42,875 nucleotides of DNA from [Clostridium] aminophilum DSM 10710 (GTDB lineage: Bacteria; Bacillota; Clostridia; Lachnospirales; Lachnospiraceae), in the NCBI RefSeq assembly GCF_000711825.1, contig NZ_JONJ01000018.1, positions 1-42,875 of the forward strand, given 5' to 3'. Numbering within the stretch: the stretch's first letter is position 1; each line of letters opens with the position of its first letter. A program made the translations under genes and the position numbers. The notes below the pieces were generated by a model. That model had not been told where the DNA came from and did not search any database. It saw only the letters and a list, made by a program, of their open reading frames with translations. Below, in pieces: positions 1 through 5,974 of the stretch.

Positions 1-178
1 CGTGGGTCGGCTCCGCTTGTGCAGGCATCTGGCCGGGCTCCATCGGCTCCGATCATTTGCTTGAGGAAGCGGTCTGCCAATCGGCGATCTCTGCTTCTTA
101 GGTGCGGGATGCATAGAGCACTTATCCGGGAGGCTTATCAGGGATGAGCACGTGGAACATCAAAAAGGCAGAGGCGTC

Positions 179-193
179 CTCCGCAAACATGTT
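179..193. repeat. 15-bp direct repeat, left copy
   Basis: CTCCGCAAACATGTT occurs here and again, identical and in the same orientation, at 2307-2321. The copies lie 5 bp and 6 bp outside the inverted repeats of the AT-rich island, as expected if the island entered a site containing this sequence. The offset from the inverted repeats is unusual for a simple target duplication. Confidence 0.7.
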
Positions 194-275
194 GATAATT
201 GAAATACTAAATGCTTAATTGCACTACTTAATGCATAGATGAGCTTTTACTTTTGCAAATATTGGGTTAAGTAAA

Positions 276-298
276 GGATGCGGTGGGTACCCGCATCC
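276..298 (-). terminator. Possible terminator of the phosphatase gene
   Basis: GGATGCGG (276-283) and CCGCATCC (291-298) form a perfect 8-bp stem with a 7-nt loop. It lies about 100 bases downstream of the minus-strand stop codon at 395. On the minus strand a weak T-rich tract (TTTACTT) follows the stem, so intrinsic termination is plausible but not strong. Confidence 0.4.
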
Positions 299-394
299 CC
301 ATTTAAAAAACATTAACCTGAATTATTCATGGAGGCGTTTGCTCATTCTATTTCACCTTGTTAAACAGTAATATATACATGGTATATATCTTCT

Positions 395-1795
395 TTAATT
401 TGCCAGCTTCAAATTCTGTCCTATATAGATAATATCCGGATTGGAAATGTTATTCTTATTGAGTTCGTAAATATAGGTCCAGTCTTTTGAATCCCCATAT
501 TTTTCTTTGGCAATTTTAGAGAGTGTATCGCCTGGCTTAACTACATAAATACCGGAAGTGACATCCTTATCAGGAACTATTTCGGTAACAGAGGATAGAG
601 CCGTTGCTGTTTCAGAAAGGTCTTTTTTAAGAGTGTCAATTTCTTCATTAGTAAGCCCTGTAGATTTTAGATATTCAGCAGCTTCTGCACTTAAATCCGC
701 GCTGCGAAGATTTTCCACACCAAATTCATTTTTCAGAGTCTTTTCAAGATTACTGGTTAGAATACTGTTATATCTTTCATCATCCGTAGTGATTCCATAA
801 TAATTATAGAAAGTTGTCATATAATCGGCAGTCACCTCATCATAAGCAGCACCCATTAAGCATTCCAAAACAGCAACAACGAAGCCCGCTCTGTCTTTTC
901 CCTCTGTACAATGAACAAGATATACTCCTGGATCAGAAATGAAGAATTTGAGTCCATTAGCCAGTTTTTGCTTAAAATCATCAGCTTCAAAGTCAACTCC
1001 CATATTCAGAGCTATATAATTCTGGTGTGAATAGTATGTTGTATTGATATCGGGGTATGAAGCGACTGTTTCCGGGTCATCAGCAAGATTCATTATTGTT
1101 GTAACATGAGCTTGCCTGATGGCTGCATCTGCATATATGTTCCTGTTGTATTTAGGATTAATAGGTGAAGCGGACCTGTACAATCTTCCTCTTCTGATTC
1201 CTGAAGTTGTCACTTCTCTGAAATTAGCAAACTGGGCATCAGAAAGGTTTGGATAATCGGATCTGTCTGTGGTATAGCTCAACTGATGCAAAAGATATTC
1301 GCCATAGTATCCACCTTTTGTATCCATGGAGATAGACACTTCTATCCTGTCTGTTGCACCGTCTGCAGGTTGCCATGATACAGAATTGTCAGCGGCTGTC
1401 TTTTTAGTGGCAATACCGTATGTTGTGGCAAAATCTTTCATGTTGATTGCAAGCAGGACAAACTCATCTTCCTGTCTCACAAAAATCCCTGCAGTACCTG
1501 AATCAACATCAGAATAATTGCTACATAGTGGGAGCTTCAAATTCTGGTTCAAAAAGTTCACTTTTAGTATATCTCCGAATTCATAGCCTGATGACAGAAA
1601 ATCAGAACACTTAATATCAAGAACAACGTTCCCGTATTTTTGAATATTTGCAACGCTGGCAGTTGTATTAATTACTTTATTTGCTGCACTAACTTTTCTT
1701 GATGGCAGAATCACTAGAGAAAAAATGATAAGAATTACTGATAACATAGCCAGCAGTCTTTTTTTTACGTTTGCAGCGTTGCACATCTGTTTCAT
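395..1795 (-). CDS. Secreted tyrosine phosphatase-like protein with C-terminal LysM
   Basis: A 466-aa protein. A hydrophobic signal segment ends at a likely VSA cleavage site near residue 37. The catalytic core shows HCTEGKDRAG, the HC-X5-R signature of cysteine-dependent tyrosine/dual-specificity phosphatases, with Cys296 and Arg302. An upstream GRLYRSASP segment is typical of the Y_phosphatase3 group of secreted bacterial phosphatases. A LysM domain (about 416-464, starting VVKPGDTLSKIA) should anchor it to peptidoglycan. The ATG at 1795 is preferred over the ATG at 1849 because AGGAGG (1801-1806) lies five bases upstream. Base composition is markedly more AT-rich than downstream chromosomal genes, and the gene lies between the island's inverted repeats, so it was probably acquired by transfer. 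The substrate could be phosphoprotein, phosphoinositide or another phosphoester; sequence alone does not decide. Confidence 0.8.
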   Translation of the reverse strand: MKQMCNAANVKKRLLAMLSVILIIFSLVILPSRKVSAANKVINTTASVANIQKYGNVVLDIKCSDFLSSGYEFGDILKVNFLNQNLKLPLCSNYSDVDSGTAGIFVRQEDEFVLLAINMKDFATTYGIATKKTAADNSVSWQPADGATDRIEVSISMDTKGGYYGEYLLHQLSYTTDRSDYPNLSDAQFANFREVTTSGIRRGRLYRSASPINPKYNRNIYADAAIRQAHVTTIMNLADDPETVASYPDINTTYYSHQNYIALNMGVDFEADDFKQKLANGLKFFISDPGVYLVHCTEGKDRAGFVVAVLECLMGAAYDEVTADYMTTFYNYYGITTDDERYNSILTSNLEKTLKNEFGVENLRSADLSAEAAEYLKSTGLTNEEIDTLKKDLSETATALSSVTEIVPDKDVTSGIYVVKPGDTLSKIAKEKYGDSKDWTYIYELNKNNISNPDIIYIGQNLKLAN

Positions 1796-2036
1796 AGATA
1801 CCTCCTGAACAATATATTTTTTCACGTGATACCAATGATATTTCCGCATACCTACATTTATTCGAGTATCATATGAGAAATATCGACATCTCCTTGTAAA
1901 AAATCATCTGTTATTTTTTGCCTCTGTGGATAAGTTTTATGACGGCTCTGAAAATTTGCTATCATTTATGCCGACAATGATGCATTAAATCTAATGACTG
2001 GTGATATCAAAATCTATTTTTAAGAAAGGTATCATC
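1796..2036. other. Divergent spacer inside the island
   Basis: AT-rich sequence between the minus-strand phosphatase and the plus-strand transposase fragment. It must hold the phosphatase promoter, but I found no convincing -35/-10 pair. The only clear signal is the AGGAGG ribosome site at 1801-1806. Confidence 0.4.
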
Positions 2037-2267
2037 ATGAAAAATAAACATTTAACTTTTGACGAACGTTATGCTATACAGACAGGTCTTAACGATGGAA
2101 AATCTATTCATAAGATTGCGGTTGAACTTGACCGTGTAGACTCTTCTATCCGGAGGGAAATCAACAGGAACAGGCACAGAGTATCCGACAGGAAATATAC
2201 GGTTCATCCATGCCGCTTTTCAGGCATAAAAAATCGAGGTATTATGCAGTTACCTTTGCAAAACTGA
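2037..2267 (+). pseudogene. Truncated IS30-family transposase
   Basis: Seventy-six residues starting at the ATG at 2037, preceded by AAAGG. The first ~50 residues (LTFDERYAIQTGL, then a helix-turn-helix ending SSIRREINRN) match the N-terminal HTH_38 DNA-binding domain of IS30-family transposases. Full-length members run to roughly 300-400 residues with a DDE catalytic core; here the frame leaves the family after about residue 55 and stops at 2267. The catalytic domain is missing and was not found elsewhere in the window. The fragment could still bind DNA if expressed, but cannot transpose on its own. Confidence 0.8.
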
Positions 2268-2278
2268 TAATACCTCGA
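2234..2278. repeat. Long inverted repeat at the IS30 fragment end
   Basis: TCGAGGTATTATGCAGTT (2234-2251) pairs with AACTGATAATACCTCGA (2262-2278), 17 pairs with one bulged base, around a 10-nt loop. It spans the end of the truncated transposase frame and directly abuts the right inverted repeat of the island. It may be an internal deletion scar or a transcription-blocking hairpin. No U-tract follows. Confidence 0.65.
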
Positions 2279-2306
2279 AATTAAGCATTTACCTTTTCAA
2301 GTGACG

Positions 2307-2321
2307 CTCCGCAAACATGTT
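2307..2321. repeat. 15-bp direct repeat, right copy
   Basis: Second identical copy of CTCCGCAAACATGTT (the other is at 179-193), six bases outside the right inverted repeat. Joining the flanks through one copy rebuilds a 34-bp imperfect palindrome centred on AACATGTT. Confidence 0.7.
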
Positions 2322-2404
2322 CGCCGAGGATGCCCCTGTCTTTGGTTATATTCTCGCTCTAAGTGCGCAAAGTCCGGATATATTCGAAATGCTGATGCGG
2401 CATC

Positions 2405-3016
2405 TTACGGGGACACCGCTTTTGCTTCGCTCACATCCGCAAAGCCAATCCGAAACAGGATCGGTCGGACCGCCAGATACACGATGACGCCGAGAATGGA
2501 ATTGATAACGGCATTGATAATCGTCGCGTAGGTAGTAATCGCCAGAAGCGCGCGAATTGCAGATTCCGCCTTGTCTGCATTCGGGGTTAGAATGGTGTAC
2601 CACAGATACTTAATAGATGGTTCAATGATACAGTTGGCACCGAGACCCGCCGCGGCGGAAATCGCAGACCAGCGCATCAGGTAGGATTTCGGGTGGCTCT
2701 GCGAGATTTTTGCGATGCGGTGTGCCACAAAACCGGCGATCAGGCCGATCAGAAGCTTGCAGATAAATGTTCTCGGCGCAGATGCCGCGTAACCTCCGAG
2801 AATATCGGCGAGTGACAGTCCGATTGCACCGGCCATTCCGCCGTAGGGACCTCCAAGAAGAAGTGCACCCAGCACCACGAACGCATTTCCGAGGTGAATC
2901 TTCGTTCCAGTCGCGTTAAAGGCCGGGAAGACTGCGTATCCGACGAAGCAAAGTGCGGCCATAAGACCGGTATACGCAATTTTTAACAGGTACTGATTCC
3001 TTTCATTTGTTTTCAT
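2405..3016 (-). CDS. ECF transporter S component (substrate unknown)
   Basis: A 203-aa hydrophobic protein with about five or six membrane segments. The segment with LGNAFVVLGALLLGGPYGG followed by GLSLADILGGY resembles the PF07155-type substrate-binding S components of energy-coupling-factor vitamin transporters. S components capture the vitamin or precursor and use a shared EcfT/EcfA module, not encoded in this window. The internal ATG at 3016 is preferred over the ORF start at 3052 because a GGAAAAGGAT ribosome site sits just upstream. The gene stands alone on the minus strand. I looked for a riboswitch upstream that might reveal the ligand and saw none I could name. Confidence 0.75.
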   Translation of the reverse strand: MKTNERNQYLLKIAYTGLMAALCFVGYAVFPAFNATGTKIHLGNAFVVLGALLLGGPYGGMAGAIGLSLADILGGYAASAPRTFICKLLIGLIAGFVAHRIAKISQSHPKSYLMRWSAISAAAGLGANCIIEPSIKYLWYTILTPNADKAESAIRALLAITTYATIINAVINSILGVIVYLAVRPILFRIGFADVSEAKAVSP

Positions 3017-3182
3017 ATCCTTTTCCTTTTCTCTTTTCCAAAACGTTCTCACGGGGTTCTGAGCTTCCGATCAGCGCTGAATCCATAGCTCTTCTATATG
3101 ATATCTGTCAATATAGCATCAGGTTGACAATATCGAAAATGTCAGAAAGGAATAATTTTATATAACCAGATATAACCTGCAA

Positions 3183-3271
3183 GAGTAACGGTGACGTATG
3201 AGTAACGTTTCGTGTAGATTCTGAGTAACGATCCGTGAGAGGTTCCGAAGTACGATGCGTGAGAGGTTCCG
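3183..3271. repeat. Short direct-repeat cluster
   Basis: GAGTAACG occurs three times (3183-3190, 3200-3207, 3223-3230). CGTGAGAGGTTCCG then occurs twice, identical, at 3234-3247 and 3258-3271, with 24-bp start-to-start spacing. The cluster lies in the gene-free stretch 3017-3427 between the divergent S-component gene and the tRNA operon. Its role is unknown; it could be a binding-site array or decayed repeat DNA. Nothing else is visible in the stretch apart from the tRNA promoter. Confidence 0.6.
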
Positions 3272-3369
3272 CGTGGTGTTCCATGGAGGCTTTCGAAAAC
3301 GAATGTCATCCGGAAAAATACCGGGCATTCCATTGGAAGAGGAATAGGGAAAAATCTTCAGATAAATGC

Positions 3370-3398
3370 TTGACAGATGAATGCTTTTTCGATATACT
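3370..3398 (+). promoter_or_regulatory. Promoter of the tRNA operon
   Basis: Consensus -35 TTGACA (3370-3375), a 17-bp spacer and -10 TATACT (3393-3398), starting transcription about 20 bases before tRNA-Asn. This is the strongest sigma-70-type promoter seen in the window. Confidence 0.85.
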
Positions 3399-3427
3399 AC
3401 CTTTGTTGCTGATATGACAGCAATTAT

Positions 3428-3500
3428 TCCTCTATAGCTCAGTCGGTAGAGCGCGTGACTGTTAATCACGATGTCGTTGGTTCAAGTCCAACTGGAGGAG
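3428..3500 (+). tRNA. tRNA-Asn (GTT)
   Basis: A 73-nt cloverleaf. Acceptor arms TCCTCTA and TGGAGGA pair over 7 bp, the anticodon stem is CGTGA/TCACG and the anticodon GTT is at 3461-3463. The T-arm contains GGTTCAAGTCC. It is the first gene of a three-tRNA operon. Confidence 0.95.
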
Positions 3501-3540
3501 CTTGTTTTACACCAGATCCTGTGTGTGGGACAATCAATAC

Positions 3541-3612
3541 GGCCCCATGGTCAAGCGGTTAAGACATCGCCCTTTCACGGCGGTAACACCAGTCCGAATC
3601 TGGTTGGGGTCA
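3541..3612 (+). tRNA. tRNA-Glu (TTC)
   Basis: A 72-nt cloverleaf with acceptor arms GGCCCCA and TGGGGTC and anticodon TTC at 3574-3576 in the loop CTTTCAC. Second gene of the tRNA operon. Confidence 0.95.
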
Positions 3613-3642
3613 TTTCGATACTTTGGTATCGCAACAGAATAT

Positions 3643-3713
3643 GGCGACATAGCCAAGCGGTAAGGCGTGGGTCTGCAACACCCTGATCACCAGTTCAAAT
3701 CTGGTTGTCGCCT
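3643..3713 (+). tRNA. tRNA-Cys (GCA)
   Basis: A 71-nt cloverleaf with acceptor arms GGCGACA and TGTCGCC, the U73 discriminator usual for tRNA-Cys, and anticodon GCA at 3675-3677. Third gene of the tRNA operon. Confidence 0.95.
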
Positions 3714-3720
3714 CGAGGAA

Positions 3721-3747
3721 GAGAAGCTGAGAAGCTTCTCTTTTTTT
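3721..3747 (+). terminator. Intrinsic terminator of the tRNA operon
   Basis: GAGAAGCT (3721-3728), a GAGA tetraloop and AGCTTCTC (3733-3740) form a perfect 8-bp stem followed by seven T residues (3741-3747). Confidence 0.92.
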
Positions 3748-3986
3748 GTTCTGGATTTTAGTCTGTTGAATGCGCACGGTGCGAGTTTCTCAACAGAGAA
3801 ATGAAGCGCGCATGAAACAAAAATTATCTACCATCAATTAAAAGCAGATATCAGAACAATTCTGAAGCAGCTTTGTACGTACAAAGGTGTTGAAAGATTG
3901 GAGGGGCATCTCATGCCAGACCAGCGTGAGGGGATACGCATACCTCAGACAGGCAAATGCCTCCGGATGATTCTATATACTTTCTC

Positions 3987-4015
3987 TTTACCGCTATCCC
4001 CATAAAGCGTATAAT
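3987..4015 (+). promoter_or_regulatory. Candidate hydrogenase promoter
   Basis: -35 TTTACC (3987-3992), a 17-bp spacer and a perfect -10 TATAAT (4010-4015). It is the best promoter match upstream of the hydrogenase operon. Confidence 0.65.
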
Positions 4016-4039
4016 AAATTCAGATAATTTTGTTCCAAA

Positions 4040-4057
4040 AAGTTAATTTAATAACAA
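4040..4057. promoter_or_regulatory. Candidate Rex redox operator
   Basis: AAGTTAATTTAATAACAA matches the clostridial Rex pattern TTGTTAA-N4-TTAACAA at 11 of 14 specified positions. It sits about 25 bp downstream of the -10 box, where a repressor would block transcription. Rex senses the NADH/NAD ratio and is known to control hydrogenase and fermentation genes in clostridia. Assignment is by pattern only. Confidence 0.45.
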
Positions 4058-4138
4058 CCGGCAACCAACAGCCCGCAGTGCGGCTTCGATATGACTCCGT
4101 TTCTGCGAGTGTTTTGAAAATGGGAGGACAACGGGTAA

Positions 4139-5974
4139 ATGAGTCGACTTAGCATCGTAACCCAGGACAAGGCCCAGCAGACGGTGGAAGAGCTGTACAA
4201 AGACCTGGAGCGTCGTATTACCGCCAGCCAGCCGGGACTGTGTCCGGTGGATCTGGCATGGTCATTTCTTCATCTGTGCCATGCACAGTCCTGCGGAAAA
4301 TGTGTTCCGTGTCGCGTCGGTCTGGGACAGCTGGAATTGCTGATCAATTCTGTTCTGGACGGAACGGCAACCATGGAAACGCTGGATCTGATCGAGAAGA
4401 CGGCAAAGAGTATCTATTATTCCGCCGACTGTGCGATCGGAGCGGAAGGTGCGCACATGGTTCTGCGCGGACTGGAGGGATTCCGCGACGACTATGTGGA
4501 GCACATCACCAGAAACCGCTGCAAGGGAATGCAGAACCAGCCGGTACCGTGCGTATCGCAGTGTCCGGCGCACGTGGATATTCCGGGATATATCGCCTTG
4601 GTGCATGAGGGCAGATATCAGGATGCAGTCGATCTGATCCGCAAAGATAATCCGATGCCGGCAGCCTGCGGCCTGATCTGTGAGCATCCGTGCGAAGTCC
4701 GCTGCCGCCGGATGATGATCGACGCGCCGCTGAATATCCGCGGTTTAAAGAGGTTTGCAGTGGAGCATGAAGGAGAGATCAAGGCTCCGAAACGGATGGA
4801 GAAGACCGGAAAGAAAGTTGCCGTGATCGGCGGCGGTCCGTCCGGCCTGTCTGCGGCATATTATCTGTCTATCATGGGCCACGATGTCACGGTCTATGAG
4901 CAGCGCCAGAAACTCGGCGGTATGCTCCGCTACGGCATTCCGTCCTACCGTCTTCCGCGAGAAATCCTGGATCACGAGATCAACGGTATGATGAAGTCCG
5001 GCTTCAAAGCGAAATGTGGCGTCAGCATCGGAAATGACATCAAGATCGAGGATATCCGGAAAAAATATGACGCGATCTATGTTGCCATCGGCGCACAGAC
5101 GGACCGTAAAGTGGGAATCGACGGCGAGGATGCCTCCGGCGTGATCTCGGCGGTAGAACTTCTCCGCCGCATCGGCGATGACGAGTATCCGGATTTCACC
5201 GGAATGCGTGTTGCGGTGATCGGCGGAGGAAACGTTGCGATGGACGTTGCCAGAACTTCGATCCGCTGTGGTGCCAAGAGCGTACACATCATGTACCGCC
5301 GCCGGATCGATGATATGACCGCGCTTCCGGAAGAAGTTCAGGGAGCGATCGCGGATGGCTGTGAAGTGATGGAACTGGATGCGCCGCTTCGCATTGAGAA
5401 GGATGCGGAAGGAAAAGTGGCGGCACTCTGGGTTCGCCAGCAGATGACCAGTTATATCAAAGACGGAAGACCGTCCGTGAAGGATTCCAGTGAACGGGAA
5501 GATATCCGGATGCCCTGCGATCTGGTGCTTGTTGCGGTCGGACAGGGAATTGACTCCCGTAAATTCGGAGAATTCGGTCTGCCGTTGGAGCGAGGCCGTC
5601 TTACTGCATTTGACACCAGTCAGATTCCGGACAATGAAGGAATCTTCGCGGGAGGTGACTGCGTGACCGGACCGGCGACCTGTATCCGTGCCATTGCGGC
5701 CGGAAAGGTTGCGGCGGCGAATATCGATGAATATCTGGGATATTTCCACGCGATCACGACGGAAGTTCAGGTACCGCCGGTCCGCTTCAGCGACAATACG
5801 CCGTGCGGCAGAATCAATATGCACGAGCGTCCGGCCGATGAACGCCGCAACGATTTCAAACTCATGGAACTGGGAATGACGAGAGAAGAGGCCTGTCAGG
5901 AGTCTGGCAGATGTCTTCACTGCGATCACTTCGGATATGGTGTATTTAAAGGAGGCAGAGACGCGAAATGGTAA
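4139..5974 (+). CDS. NuoF-tail/GltD-like flavoprotein, hydrogenase partner
   Basis: A 611-aa fused iron-sulfur flavoprotein. Residues ~45-125 resemble the C-terminal 4Fe-4S domain of NuoF/HydB (C52, C55, C58 and C98). Residues ~138-190 carry the six-Cys N-terminal Fe-S motif of GltD and dihydropyrimidine dehydrogenase. A glutamate-synthase small-subunit-like core follows, with a FAD site (GGGPSG, 231-236), a second Rossmann site for NAD(P)H (GGGNVAMD, 362-369) and a FAD-contact GIFAGGD (501-507). C592 and C595 form a terminal CXXC. It overlaps hydA by 7 nt and should form a cytoplasmic NAD(P)H-linked hydrogenase with it. The pairing fits the glutamate-synthase-linked group A2 of HydDB, whose role is unresolved. 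There is no large glutamate synthase subunit here, so true GltD function is unlikely. Confidence 0.85.
   Translation: MSRLSIVTQDKAQQTVEELYKDLERRITASQPGLCPVDLAWSFLHLCHAQSCGKCVPCRVGLGQLELLINSVLDGTATMETLDLIEKTAKSIYYSADCAIGAEGAHMVLRGLEGFRDDYVEHITRNRCKGMQNQPVPCVSQCPAHVDIPGYIALVHEGRYQDAVDLIRKDNPMPAACGLICEHPCEVRCRRMMIDAPLNIRGLKRFAVEHEGEIKAPKRMEKTGKKVAVIGGGPSGLSAAYYLSIMGHDVTVYEQRQKLGGMLRYGIPSYRLPREILDHEINGMMKSGFKAKCGVSIGNDIKIEDIRKKYDAIYVAIGAQTDRKVGIDGEDASGVISAVELLRRIGDDEYPDFTGMRVAVIGGGNVAMDVARTSIRCGAKSVHIMYRRRIDDMTALPEEVQGAIADGCEVMELDAPLRIEKDAEGKVAALWVRQQMTSYIKDGRPSVKDSSEREDIRMPCDLVLVAVGQGIDSRKFGEFGLPLERGRLTAFDTSQIPDNEGIFAGGDCVTGPATCIRAIAAGKVAAANIDEYLGYFHAITTEVQVPPVRFSDNTPCGRINMHERPADERRNDFKLMELGMTREEACQESGRCLHCDHFGYGVFKGGRDAKW

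Larger units (their letters stand above)
1..394. other. Gene-free left flank and island edge
   Basis: No complete gene is visible. Bases 1-178 have the GC-rich composition of the main chromosome. Plus frame 3 stays open from the window edge to a TAG at 99-101 and could be the end of a gene cut by the window, but the 32 residues match nothing I recognise. After about base 194 the sequence turns AT-rich. The stretch contains the 15-bp direct repeat at 179-193, the inverted repeat at 199-220 and a hairpin at 276-298, each listed separately. Confidence 0.5.
199..2300. mobile_element. AT-rich island bounded by 22-bp inverted repeats
   Basis: The ends are 199-220 and 2279-2300. Read inward, both give TTGAAA, three variable bases, then TAAATGCTTAATT, so 19 of 22 positions match as an inverted repeat. 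Between them the sequence is clearly more AT-rich than both flanks. Cargo is a secreted phosphatase/LysM protein on the minus strand and the N-terminal part of an IS30-family transposase on the plus strand. Because the transposase is truncated, the unit would depend on a transposase supplied elsewhere. I infer a mobile or formerly mobile unit. An IS30 remnant next to an older insertion is the main alternative. Confidence 0.55.
3748..4138. other. Hydrogenase upstream region
   Basis: Gene-free. It holds a perfect 16-bp palindrome CTTTGTACGTACAAAG at 3871-3886, a small hairpin AGGCA/TGCCT near 3952-3963, a sigma-70-type promoter at 3987-4015, a Rex-like operator at 4040-4057 and the GGGAGGA ribosome site at 4122-4128. 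The transcript leader would be about 115 nt. No convincing coding frame was found. Confidence 0.6.

Noticed and set aside
3053-3130. Possible riboswitch upstream of the ECF S component
   Set aside because: I looked for preQ1, TPP, folate and cobalamin-type cores and found no conserved arrangement I could defend.
3183-3271. CRISPR array
   Set aside because: Repeats are only 8 and 14 bases, spacing is irregular and there are no cas genes.
3805-3840. Tiny frame beginning ATGAAACAAAAATTATC
   Set aside because: Only nine codons and no ribosome site.
4745-5929. Long minus-strand open frame opposite the flavoprotein gene
   Set aside because: It mirrors a clearly conserved plus-strand enzyme, has no recognisable domain, and its openness is explained by GC-rich codon bias.
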